Notes under the pieces: model-generated
What the model was told of the DNA's origin: nothing
Seen by the model: only the letters and a program-made list of their open reading frames with translations
Databases searched by the model: none
Translations under genes and position numbers: made by a program
NCBI GenBank assembly: GCA_021162935.1
Contig: JAGGXR010000097.1
Coordinates: forward strand, 1 to 37,816
Origin: Deltaproteobacteria bacterium
GTDB lineage: Bacteria > Myxococcota_A > Polyangia > HGW-17 > SLPX01
Length of the DNA: 37,816 bases
Direction of reading: 5' to 3'
Shown here: piece by piece, positions 1-7,690 of the stretch
How positions within the stretch are numbered: the first letter of the stretch is position 1
How the letters are laid out: every line of letters starts with the position of its first letter

Positions 1-2
1 CC

Positions 3-308
3 CACATCACCATTGCGGCCAATCCAGGAGATGTCGTAATTATCGATGACGAGGGAAACACGCCGGAATGGGAGGGTGCCTTTCAGGCGGAGGGGAAGGC
101 CTTTTTCGATATCTACGATATCGAGATTTGTTTGGACCAAAAACGGGCGAAGTTAAGGTGGAACCTGGCCAGAGAGATAAATAATCGATGCGCCGCATCA
201 ACGCCAATTCTTCTGGATCCTGGCCAACTGGCTGGTAGTACAGGCTCGAGCGGCTCACACCAAGCAATTCGCACTGTTTGCGTATGGCAAGTGAGACCCG
301 CGGCCTGA
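3..308 (+). CDS. 3' end of an unidentified gene, cut by an IS remnant
   Basis: An open frame enters from the left edge and runs to a TGA at 306. Its first 45 or so residues look like natural protein (for example AANPGDVVIIDDEGN and AFQAEGKAFFDIYDI). From about position 137 the frame runs through the antisense of an IS3-type remnant, so the last 57 or so residues are probably not original sequence. I do not recognise the family. The likeliest reading is a host gene whose 3' end was replaced when the element inserted; chance readthrough is the alternative. Confidence 0.4.
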   Translation, partial: HITIAANPGDVVIIDDEGNTPEWEGAFQAEGKAFFDIYDIEICLDQKRAKLRWNLAREINNRCAASTPILLDPGQLAGSTGSSGSHQAIRTVCVWQVRPAA

Positions 309-478
309 TGAGGGCCCGGCGTTCCTTCATCGGTATGGACCGAGCCCTTGTGATAAAAAATCCCGCTCTACTGTTAGCTCCCCGATCTTTTTCAGCAACT
401 CGCCTTTGCGCTCCGACGTCCCCTCCCCAGACCCGCTGTCTTTGTCGAACACCAAGGCCCCGCCTGGAGGCCCGATAT
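137..478 (-). mobile_element. Internally deleted IS3-family element remnant
   Basis: On the minus strand the stretch holds the end of an OrfA-like reading frame, the start of an OrfB-like frame in ATGA overlap, and then abruptly a terminus-like sequence (GGTCCAAACA near 137-146). The IS3-type arrangement of orfA followed by overlapping orfB in another phase is recognisable. Most of orfB, including the whole DDE catalytic domain, is missing, so the element cannot move itself. The left end of orfA is also absent, next to the following gene's leader. The boundaries are inferred from where the similarity fades, not from intact inverted repeats. Confidence 0.6.
150..470 (-). pseudogene. IS3-type transposase orfA/orfB fragments
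   Basis: The orfA part (about 327-470) ends with residues close to the classic IS3 OrfA C-terminus (SERKGELLKKIGELTVERDF). OrfB starts at the ATG at 330, whose ATG overlaps the OrfA TGA. Its first residues include RKQCELLGVSRSSLYYQPV and then ALMRRID, the usual N-terminal helix-turn-helix of IS3 OrfB (HTH_21). After MRRID the frame jumps into non-transposase sequence at about 190, so roughly 230 catalytic residues are lost. It is a dead remnant. Confidence 0.65.
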
Positions 479-533
479 GATAAAATGGTCGGGCCGTTGG
501 GATGGGAACCCGACCGTGAACGAGGAGGCCGTC

Positions 534-2132
534 ATGCGTATTCGTCTCTTAGTGGTTCTTTCGGCGATCGTTATCGCGCTTCTCGTGGGTTTGGGCTGCG
601 GGGACGACGACTCCGGCGGAAACAACCAGACCAGTACGAACACGAACAACAACGCGAACACGAATCAAAACACGAACCAGAACAACACCAACGTCAACAG
701 CAATGTCGATCCCTTGGACTCCGGGTGTCCCGGGCGTTTGGATCCTGTGGCTCCGGCCGGAGAGCATGTGGTGGTGGGAAGCGGCGACTCGGCGAGCTGT
801 GACGAGGCCACGTTGCAGGCGGCGGTGGCCGAAACGAACGCCGCCGAGAACGGGGGAACGATCACCTTCAGCTGCGGAGGCGAGCACACAATTACCCTGA
901 CCGCGCCCCTCCAGGTCACCGCTTCACTCATCGTGGACGGGGAGGATCTCATCACGCTGTCGGGCGGGAATGTCACACGGATCTTCGACCTGGATCACTA
1001 CGTGGAATTCGTCGTCCAGCGGATTATCCTGACCGAGGGCAACACCGAGGAGTCGGGAGCGGCCATCCACCATCCCTGGTACGGGACCCTCTTAGCCATC
1101 GACACGACCTTTGTGGACAACCACTGCACGAGCACCGAGGGCGAGATCGGGGGCGGGGCCATCTTTGCGGGCGGGCTCGAGGAGGCGGTGATTTCGGGAT
1201 GCCTCTTTGCGTCCAACAGCGCCTCCAACGGCGGAGGCATCTTGAACCGCGGATCCACACTGACCGTGGTGGACACGCACTTCATCGGCAACTGGACCAC
1301 CAGCAGCAACGAGAGCGGCCAGTACGGAAACGGCGGCGGTCTCTACATCGACGGGATGAACTACGATGTGGACGGCGACTTCCACCTCTGCGGCTGCGTG
1401 TTCGAGGCCAATCACGCCAATCAGCACGGAAGCGCGCTCTTCGGTTACTTCTACGACGGAAGTCACGCCTACATCGATCGCTGCCTCTTCTTCGAAAACG
1501 AGTTCGACTCGAGCCCCACCGGGGGCGCGGGCGGGCTCTACCACCAGGGCGACAACGTGGGCCTCACCCTCACCAACTCCACCCTGGCCGACAACCGGTC
1601 CGACAAGCACGCAGCCGGTCTCTTCGTGGGCTCCGGGTCCGCTCCCTCGGTGGTGGTCAACTGCACATTTGCCGGAAACATCGTCCCCGAGGTGGGCGCA
1701 GCGGTGTTCAACGGGGCCTCGGAGATCGACTTTCAGCACTGCACCTTCTACGGTAACGAGGCCGACTACGGCCCGGCCATCTTCAAGGGTGAAAACGCCT
1801 CCATGTCGTTGACGAGCTGCCTTTTTGCCTACAACTATTCGCCCAACCAGTACAGCGCCTATGCCTGTCACGCAACCCTGGGCGACGGCGGGGGCAACTT
1901 CCAGTGGCCGGAAATAAAGGACAGCGGCCACGACGACAACCCGTGCGCCGCGGGCATCACCTTTGCCGACCCGCTCCTGGATCCCCTCGCAGACAACGGC
2001 GGGCCCACGCCGACCATGGCCCTCGGCTCCGGAAGCCCGGCCCTGGGCGCGGCCACGAACTGCCCGGCCACGGATCAACGGGGCGAGGAACGAGGAGAGC
2101 CCTGCGACTCCGGTGCCTACGAGTCGCCGTAG
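534..2132 (+). CDS. Surface lipoprotein with parallel beta-helix and choice-of-anchor Q-type C-terminus
   Basis: This 532-residue protein starts at the ATG at 534, behind GAGGAGGCC. An in-frame upstream start at 477 would put 19 residues before the signal peptide. The N-terminus is a lipoprotein signal (MRIRLLVVLSAIVIALLVGLGC, lipid Cys at 22). A long Asn/Thr-rich linker follows (about residues 28-58), typical of surface lipoproteins in this group. The body has repeated short beta-rungs (GGGILNRGS, GGGLYIDG, GGAGGLYHQG, AGLFVGSGS) as in right-handed parallel beta-helix / Pmp-like proteins. The C-terminus (DPLADNGGPTPTMAL..SPALGAA..DQRG) matches the choice-of-anchor Q type often attached to such helices. 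It probably sits on the outer surface. The ligand or substrate is unknown. Confidence 0.8.
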   Translation: MRIRLLVVLSAIVIALLVGLGCGDDDSGGNNQTSTNTNNNANTNQNTNQNNTNVNSNVDPLDSGCPGRLDPVAPAGEHVVVGSGDSASCDEATLQAAVAETNAAENGGTITFSCGGEHTITLTAPLQVTASLIVDGEDLITLSGGNVTRIFDLDHYVEFVVQRIILTEGNTEESGAAIHHPWYGTLLAIDTTFVDNHCTSTEGEIGGGAIFAGGLEEAVISGCLFASNSASNGGGILNRGSTLTVVDTHFIGNWTTSSNESGQYGNGGGLYIDGMNYDVDGDFHLCGCVFEANHANQHGSALFGYFYDGSHAYIDRCLFFENEFDSSPTGGAGGLYHQGDNVGLTLTNSTLADNRSDKHAAGLFVGSGSAPSVVVNCTFAGNIVPEVGAAVFNGASEIDFQHCTFYGNEADYGPAIFKGENASMSLTSCLFAYNYSPNQYSAYACHATLGDGGGNFQWPEIKDSGHDDNPCAAGITFADPLLDPLADNGGPTPTMALGSGSPALGAATNCPATDQRGEERGEPCDSGAYESP

Positions 2133-2259
2133 ACGGCCAAGCGACCGCCCCGGCTACCCGACAGGAGCGACAAAGCCAGGCGGGATGGATCGGCGTTCCA
2201 GATGGCAGATGTATTCTGACCAGCCTCCTTACCTGCATGGTGGATGGGTGCGGTGGGTG

Positions 2260-2339
2260 GCCGTGGCGTCATGCAGCCGTGGCGTCATGCAGCCGTGGCG
2301 TCATGCAGCCGTGGCGTCATGCAGCCGTGGCGTCATGTG
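2260..2339 (+). repeat. Five tandem copies of a 16-bp unit
   Basis: The unit GCCGTGGCGTCATGCA is repeated head to tail: four exact copies (2260-2323) and a fifth that diverges in its last two bases. The unit length is not a multiple of three and the repeat lies between two convergent stop codons (2132 and 2377), so it is non-coding. There are no spacers. The remaining bases of this 244-bp gap show no gene or clear terminator. Confidence 0.95.
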
Positions 2340-2376
2340 GCGTGGGGCGGGATGGTGACGGGGAATGGTGGGCGTG

Positions 2377-3948
2377 TCAGGCGTCGGAGGATTCTGAGTC
2401 CGCGGTGCTCTTTTGGAACTTCTTGATGTAGGTGATGAGGTCTTCGAAGACCGCGTCGGCCTCCATGTCCTGGCCCATTTCATGGCCGGATCGTTCGTAC
2501 CAGGAGATGTCCCGGTGTTCGGACGAGACTTTTTCGTAGATGATGTTCGCGGCAACCGGTTTGACGATCTGGTCCTTTTTGGACTGGAGGATGCGGATGG
2601 GCACTGTGATTTCGCTCAGCCGTTTCTCGATGGCCTTGGCGTATCGGTAAAGGGATGCAAAGGCATCGGTGGCGAATTTGGGGTAGTTTTCGCCAAGAAC
2701 TTTGCGGCTCTCGTCGTTGAACGAGTTGGGGCTCGGCCAGTAGGGCACGACCTTGGCCAGGATGGGCGTGAGCACCGAAAGCGGGTCTTTGAACTTGAGG
2801 GCGGCGGCCATGGTGGCGACGCCAGCGATCTCGTCCGGGTGGTTCATGGCCAGTTCCAAGGTGACCAGGCCGCCCATGGACAGGCCCACGACCACGACGC
2901 GGTCCACTTCTTTGGCCAGGTCGAGTAGGGCCTTTTCCGCGTCTTCGTACCAGTCTTTCGACGTGGTGCCCTTCATGTCCTGGTAGCGGGTTCCGTGGCC
3001 GCGCAGCAGGGGCATCCGGTACGGGATGTGTTCCTTTTCCAGGTAGGGAATGAGCCCATCGACGCACTTGAGCGACGAGGTGAACCCATGTAGGAGCAGG
3101 ACGCCGATTTTGTCATAGGTCGGCCAAGCTGGGCGTGGAACAGTCATTGATATGTACCCCCTCTTGTGGTCCACCATGGAGGAGATGGTGGACATGAGTT
3201 CGTTGGTCAGCCGCCGGACCGTCGGGTGGTCCGGAGTCTCTTCGTACTCTTCGTACGAGAGCGGTTTTCCAAATTCGACGGTGATGGGAGTATCGCCTGG
3301 AGGTCGCAGAATTTCAAGTTTTGGATAGACCTCGGGAGGAAATGCCTTGCCGGTTCCCGAGATGCCCACTGGAATGATGGGCACCTTGGCGGCCAGCGCG
3401 AGTCGGACCGCTCCGGTCTTTCCACGAAGCAGGCCGGTTTCAGGTTCGACAGCGCTGCGAGGAATGTCCTCTTCGCCCGGAATCGTGCTTTCTGGGAAGA
3501 TCGCCACGAGCCAGCCCTCCTGCAACCGGTGGGTGGTCAGGTCCAGGGCCTGCTGGTCGCCCGTCCGATTCAGGAACACCGAGTCGCTCAGGTCGATGAG
3601 GTGGCGGAGCACCGGCCAGGTCCGGAATTCTTCCTTGGCCAGAAAATGCACGTGACGTGGGCAGGAAGCAAGCAACACCTGGACGTCGAGCCAGCTTTGA
3701 TGGTTGCAGGCCAGCACGGCGCCGCCGGCCTCGGGGATGTTTTCCAGGCCTTTGATTTCGAGCTTGTTGGACATCTCGAAGTTCTTCCGCGTCGTGGCCC
3801 GGACCGTTTCGTAGACGCCCTTCTTGAAGGGGGCATAGAGGCCTGCGACCTCCATGGTTTGCTTGGTAAAGCCCAGCGTCCTGTCCAGGGGGCCCATGAC
3901 GGCAAAGGCAATCCTTTCGCGTTCTGCCGTATTCGCAAAGTCGATCAT
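2377..3948 (-). CDS. Bifunctional 1-acyl-glycerol-phosphate acyltransferase-like / alpha-beta hydrolase fusion
   Basis: This is a 523-residue protein with an AAGGAGGT ribosome site 6 nt before its ATG. Residues 60-255 form a PlsC-type acyltransferase: NHQSWLD gives the H83-x4-D88 catalytic pair, FPEST (151-155) replaces the usual FPEGT, and PVGISGTG follows. Residues 275-515 form a serine alpha/beta hydrolase: LLLHGF oxyanion region, GLSMGG nucleophile elbow (S357), probable acid D459 (SKKD) and H489 (RSGHEM), close to the carboxylesterase / monoacylglycerol lipase type. One polypeptide could therefore both attach and release acyl chains, for example in phospholipid or lysophospholipid turnover; this role is inferred. 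No signal peptide is seen. The gene stands alone and converges on the beta-helix gene. Confidence 0.85.
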   Translation of the reverse strand: MIDFANTAERERIAFAVMGPLDRTLGFTKQTMEVAGLYAPFKKGVYETVRATTRKNFEMSNKLEIKGLENIPEAGGAVLACNHQSWLDVQVLLASCPRHVHFLAKEEFRTWPVLRHLIDLSDSVFLNRTGDQQALDLTTHRLQEGWLVAIFPESTIPGEEDIPRSAVEPETGLLRGKTGAVRLALAAKVPIIPVGISGTGKAFPPEVYPKLEILRPPGDTPITVEFGKPLSYEEYEETPDHPTVRRLTNELMSTISSMVDHKRGYISMTVPRPAWPTYDKIGVLLLHGFTSSLKCVDGLIPYLEKEHIPYRMPLLRGHGTRYQDMKGTTSKDWYEDAEKALLDLAKEVDRVVVVGLSMGGLVTLELAMNHPDEIAGVATMAAALKFKDPLSVLTPILAKVVPYWPSPNSFNDESRKVLGENYPKFATDAFASLYRYAKAIEKRLSEITVPIRILQSKKDQIVKPVAANIIYEKVSSEHRDISWYERSGHEMGQDMEADAVFEDLITYIKKFQKSTADSESSDA

Positions 3949-4017
3949 TGGTGATACCTCCTTCTGCCAGACGAGGGGCCCCCTGCGGAGGACGGTCCCT
4001 TACCTTTGCTATTTTGA

Positions 4018-4046
4018 AGTATGGCTGTAATGACGCATTGTGTCAA
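4018..4046 (-). promoter_or_regulatory. Sigma70-type promoter for the acyltransferase-hydrolase gene
   Basis: On the minus strand TTGACA (4046-4041) is followed after 17 nt by CATACT (4023-4018), about 70 nt upstream of the ATG at 3948. The -35 is a perfect consensus. The rest of the 334-bp gap to 4282 shows no gene. Confidence 0.5.
4031..4045. promoter_or_regulatory. Palindrome over the -35 box, possible operator
   Basis: TGACGCATTGTGTCA is a near-perfect 15-bp dyad (one mismatch) that covers the -35 hexamer of the minus-strand promoter. A related sequence, TGACGCGTCGTGTCG, lies at 4146-4160 on the same strand. This fits a repressor binding two sites between the divergent genes, but no regulator is identified. 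Confidence 0.3.
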
Positions 4047-4282
4047 GACTCGTTTTCGGGCGGCCGATTTGGGGGAGGGTGGGCCGGTTTGTGGTGGTCC
4101 TTCGGTTGCTGTGGTACACAGGATCGGCAGTGACAGACGATGAAATGACGCGTCGTGTCGAGATCACGAACGGGACAGTTGAGGCGAAGCGAGCAGGCTG
4201 ATCAGGCGGCAAAAATAGCGCCAAAGGCCACAGGGGCGATAGCCCGTACGTGGCTTGATTGTGACAGGACGAGGGAGCAGGG

Positions 4283-5077
4283 ATGCACGAATCATGGAAT
4301 GACCGACGGGATGACCGAAGGAGATGCAGGGAATGGACCGAGCCTGTGCTGCGGGGCGTTCATGGCTCGGCAGTGGAATCGGTCCTGGGCCGAGCCGGTG
4401 TGGTCGGGTTCCTTTTTGCGATTGCTTCCTGCTGGACGGGCTGTGCCAAGGAGCACCGTGAGGCGGATCGTGCGAAACGGTCCAAAGCTGCACCAACCGG
4501 AGGCGAAGCGCGAATCGTACGATCGGTCGATGCCGGCGGACCCGGTGCCCACATTGCCGACGTTCCGGTCGGCGGACCAGGTGCCCCGGCCGGCTCCCGT
4601 TCGGCCAGGCCAGTCGTGGACTGGACGAACCAGCAGCCGGTTGGGCGAGACGACCCGAAGTTGATGTCCCTGGGCAGGGCGCTGCTCCAGGCGGTCTCCA
4701 CGGGCCAGGTGCGATCGGTGGATGCGTTCTTTTTTCCGTTCGAGCCGTTTTTGCGGCTCAAGCAGGCCCGCAATCCGTCGGGCTACTGGAAGTTTTTGCA
4801 CCGGGTCTTTTTGCGGGACCTCCAATCGTTGCATCGCCGACGGCGTGCCTGGCAGGGGGCAACCTTCGATGGATGGCGTCTCGACCGGCCGGTCTGGGTG
4901 CGTCCGGGGCGAGAGCACAACTACATCGGCTATTTTCGTCTGCGTCATGCCAGGCTGTTCTTTCGCCAGGCGGGTCGTCGCCATGTTTTGGTTGTGGATA
5001 CCATGATTTCGTGGCAGGGCCACTGGACCGTTGTCCACCTGCGGCCAAACGTCGGCGGTCGCCTGCGGTCACGCTAG
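4283..5077 (+). CDS. Putative lipoprotein of unknown function
   Basis: This reads as 264 residues from an ATG behind GGGAGCAGGG. A hydrophobic segment (about residues 38-49, VVGFLFAIAS) ends in an IASC lipobox, which would put the lipid Cys at 50. The n-region is unusually long, so the true start may be further in; the GTG at 4373 is one candidate. A low-complexity Ala/Gly/Pro linker (about 65-110) is followed by a compact, Arg- and aromatic-rich C-terminal domain (about 120-260) without a family I recognise. The gene lies divergent from the acyltransferase fusion and 148 bp before the TonB-dependent receptor. The high Arg content matches other envelope proteins here. The coding call rests on lipobox, length and position. 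Confidence 0.55.
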   Translation: MHESWNDRRDDRRRCREWTEPVLRGVHGSAVESVLGRAGVVGFLFAIASCWTGCAKEHREADRAKRSKAAPTGGEARIVRSVDAGGPGAHIADVPVGGPGAPAGSRSARPVVDWTNQQPVGRDDPKLMSLGRALLQAVSTGQVRSVDAFFFPFEPFLRLKQARNPSGYWKFLHRVFLRDLQSLHRRRRAWQGATFDGWRLDRPVWVRPGREHNYIGYFRLRHARLFFRQAGRRHVLVVDTMISWQGHWTVVHLRPNVGGRLRSR

Positions 5078-5151
5078 AGTCCGGCAGGGGTGAAGGTGGC
5101 GCTGCTGAATTGTTGGCCGGACAAAGGCAATGGAATTTTTTCGTGGTCCAC

Positions 5152-5181
5152 TTGGTTTTTGCACCAATAATCGTCTATCAT
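5152..5181 (+). promoter_or_regulatory. Promoter for the TonB-dependent receptor
   Basis: TTGGTT (5152-5157) and TATCAT (5176-5181) are separated by 18 nt and would give a leader of about 38 nt to the start codon. No Fur-like inverted repeat was recognised in the leader. Confidence 0.5.
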
Positions 5182-5225
5182 GATGCCCCGCGAGGTCTTC
5201 AGATGCCATCCCGACGCACGAGGAG

Positions 5226-7646
5226 ATGATGGCCATCCGTAAATTGGACAGCACCAAACGGGCCGGAATTCTGTTGGGCCCGACATCGCTTGCAGGTCTG
5301 ACCGCGGTTTGCTTCGGTCTGTTCTCCCTGGCGTCTGCCGCCCTGGCCCAACCGACTGCTCGGGCGTCTTCTTCTGGAACCGACGGGGCCCACGGGAACG
5401 ATACGGTCGCTGCCGGCGATGCCGGTGCCGGATCGTCCGCTGCCGGTGCAGCGGACGCGAGGCCGGGTTCCTCGGCGAAGCTGGGACACAAGTCGAGGCA
5501 AAAATCGCAGACGAAGCACAAGTCGACGCAAAAGGCGCAGGCGAAGCGCAAGTCGAGGCAAAAGTCGACTCACCGGGCGGGCCGCAAGACATCGGCGGCG
5601 CTAACGGCACTGGTGCCGATCCCGAGCGCCTCGTACCAGACGGTGGTGGTGTCGGCTCTGCGCCCCGAGACGAACCTGGAGAGCCCCAGGTCGGTGGACC
5701 TGGTTACCCGATCTCGCATGGACCAGTTGTCGTCCCAGTCCACGCCCGGGCTGCTTTCCCAGGTGCCGGGCGTGCTCGTCCAAAAGACGAATCACGGTGG
5801 GGGGTCGGCGTTCATTGGCGGCATGACCGGCCAGCACGTGCTCTACCTCATCGACGGCGTGCGTTTGAACAACTCAACGACGCGTTATGGACCGAATCAA
5901 CTCTTGAACACGGTGGATGAATTTTCGTTGGCTCGGGTCGAGGTGCTGCGCGGGCCAGGTTCCATTTTGTATGGATCGGATGCGCTGGGAGGCGTCATTT
6001 CCCTCGTGAGTCGCAGACCTTCGTTCGTGCCTGGCTCTTTGTGGCGTTGGGGTGGGACCGCGGTGGGCCGATTCGACTCGTCGGACCTGAGTCAGAGTTA
6101 CGATGCGGCTGTGTGGGGACAGTACCGTCGCGTGTCGGCCTTGGTGGGCGGGTCGTTCAAAGATTTTGGCAGCTTGGTCGGTGGTCGGGGTATCGGGCTC
6201 CAAAAGTGGACCGGGTACAGCGAAGGCGACTGGGACGGTGCGGTGCGTATCTGGTTGGGCGGGCGCTGGTTCCTCAAAATGGCCACGAACAGCGTGCGCC
6301 AGACGGACGTCCCCAGGACGGACAAGTGCAGCGACACGGACTACCGCTACTATCGCCACCAATTTAGAGACGTGGTCTATGCCAAGGTGACGGGGGGCGC
6401 GGGCAAGGCGCTTGATCAGTTCGACCTGACGGTGTCGTTTCAAAACCAGCGCGAGTTTCGTCAACGGTATCGCATCGACAGGGATCGCCTCGAAAACGAG
6501 TTCGACCAGGTCGGCACAGCGGGTCTCGGCTTGGTGGCCGTCACGGATCTGGGACGCTATTCCAAACTGACCTATGGGATGGACGTCTACTACGATTGGG
6601 TCCACAGCACGGCGAATCGGCAGGCCCTTTCCACTGGGGCGGTGACTCCCATGGATGGCGCCTCGTTTCGGGGTCGTTTCGTGGACGGATCCCAGTATCT
6701 ACAGGGCGGGGTCCTGCTCACCGACGAACTGCGGCCCTGGCACTGGTTCATCGTGCGTTTGGGCGGCCGGATCGCCGTGGCGCATGCATCCATTCCCACG
6801 GATCCGTTGGCTGCCCAGTACGGCCTGGCGGCATCGCCCATCCGGGCCACTTTTTGGGGGCCGGTGGGCGGCGTGAACCTGGAGTTTGTGCCCTGGAATC
6901 CGTTGCGTCTCATTGCTTCGGTGCAGCAGGGGTTCCGCGCGCCAAACTTGGACGACTATTCCCATCTCGGCTCCGAGGGCGGCGGGTTCGACGTGCCCAG
7001 TCCGGATCTGCACAAGGCCGAGCGCACCACGACCCTCGAGGTTGGGGTGAAGCTTGGTCTGCCTCGGGTCCAGACCTGGCTGTTTGCGCATTACAGCTTC
7101 CTGCGCGGCTTCATCTCACGTGCCTACACGGGCGACGAGGTGGATGGAGAGCCTGCCACGGTTCGGGTCAACGCCTCGTCGGGCTTTTTGGCAGGAGTGG
7201 ACGCCTACGGTCGAGTCGTGCTGGGCAGGGGATTCGACCTGGGAGCCTGGATGTCCTGGACCAGGGGTGACCTGTCGGGGCTGTTGGGTAACTCGGGTAC
7301 GCAGCCCATGCGGCGGATTCCGCCCCTCCAGGGGTTGGTTCGGGTGGGGTATCACTCTAGGGACGGCCGCTGGTGGGCGGCTGCTATGGTGCGCTGGGCC
7401 AAGCGCCAGGACCGTCTAGCGCCTGGAGACTTCAACGACAAGCGCATCTGTCCCAACGGTCCCGATAATTGTGCCGGCACGCCTGGTTTCGGTGTGGTGA
7501 GCCTGGCAGGCGGTGTGCAGCTCAATCGGTTCGTGGACCTGACTCTGCGCGTGGAAAACTTGGGCAATACGCCGTACAAGTATCATGGATCGGGCGTCTA
7601 CGGGCCTGGCCTGTCGGCCATCGCCCAGATCAGGGTCAGGAAGTAG
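5226..7646 (+). CDS. TonB-dependent outer-membrane receptor
   Basis: This 806-residue protein carries a Sec signal peptide that would cleave after ALA (residue 41). There are two adjacent ATGs (5226, 5229) behind GAGGAG; the second has the better spacing. Between signal and plug lies a Lys/Arg/Gln-rich stretch made of three 10-residue repeats (88-117). The plug starts near residue 138 (QTVVVSALRPE, possibly containing the TonB box) and shows the typical LLSQVPGVLVQ, LIDGVRLNN, VEVLRGPGSILYGSDALGGVI pattern. The beta-barrel follows and ends with ENLGNTPYKYHGSGVYGPG..IRVRK, a normal receptor terminus. Such proteins import siderophores, cobalamin, metal chelates or sugars using TonB energy. No transporter or regulator sits beside it, so the substrate cannot be told. 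Confidence 0.93.
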   Translation: MMAIRKLDSTKRAGILLGPTSLAGLTAVCFGLFSLASAALAQPTARASSSGTDGAHGNDTVAAGDAGAGSSAAGAADARPGSSAKLGHKSRQKSQTKHKSTQKAQAKRKSRQKSTHRAGRKTSAALTALVPIPSASYQTVVVSALRPETNLESPRSVDLVTRSRMDQLSSQSTPGLLSQVPGVLVQKTNHGGGSAFIGGMTGQHVLYLIDGVRLNNSTTRYGPNQLLNTVDEFSLARVEVLRGPGSILYGSDALGGVISLVSRRPSFVPGSLWRWGGTAVGRFDSSDLSQSYDAAVWGQYRRVSALVGGSFKDFGSLVGGRGIGLQKWTGYSEGDWDGAVRIWLGGRWFLKMATNSVRQTDVPRTDKCSDTDYRYYRHQFRDVVYAKVTGGAGKALDQFDLTVSFQNQREFRQRYRIDRDRLENEFDQVGTAGLGLVAVTDLGRYSKLTYGMDVYYDWVHSTANRQALSTGAVTPMDGASFRGRFVDGSQYLQGGVLLTDELRPWHWFIVRLGGRIAVAHASIPTDPLAAQYGLAASPIRATFWGPVGGVNLEFVPWNPLRLIASVQQGFRAPNLDDYSHLGSEGGGFDVPSPDLHKAERTTTLEVGVKLGLPRVQTWLFAHYSFLRGFISRAYTGDEVDGEPATVRVNASSGFLAGVDAYGRVVLGRGFDLGAWMSWTRGDLSGLLGNSGTQPMRRIPPLQGLVRVGYHSRDGRWWAAAMVRWAKRQDRLAPGDFNDKRICPNGPDNCAGTPGFGVVSLAGGVQLNRFVDLTLRVENLGNTPYKYHGSGVYGPGLSAIAQIRVRK
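5487..5576 (+). repeat. Three 30-bp repeats encoding a basic linker in the TonB-dependent receptor
   Basis: Three in-frame units encode HKSRQKSQTK, HKSTQKAQAK and RKSRQKSTHR. They lie between the signal peptide and plug, in the periplasmic N-terminal extension where a signalling domain or linker is sometimes found. The divergence among units suggests an old duplication kept for its charge. Confidence 0.85.
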
Positions 7647-7690
7647 CCTCCGCTCCGATTGTCGTGTTTTTCGACCGGGGATCGATTGGC

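Noticed and set aside
1092-2078. 328-codon minus-strand frame opposite the beta-helix gene
   Set aside because: It is Gly/Val/Ala/Arg-rich without motifs and lies wholly antisense to a gene with clear signal peptide and domain pattern.
2260-2339. Tandem repeat as a CRISPR array
   Set aside because: Units are 16 bp and directly adjacent, with no spacers and no cas genes in the window.
4292-5038. 248-codon minus-strand frame opposite the small lipoprotein
   Set aside because: No ribosome site or recognisable motif; the plus-strand frame has a lipobox and a ribosome site.
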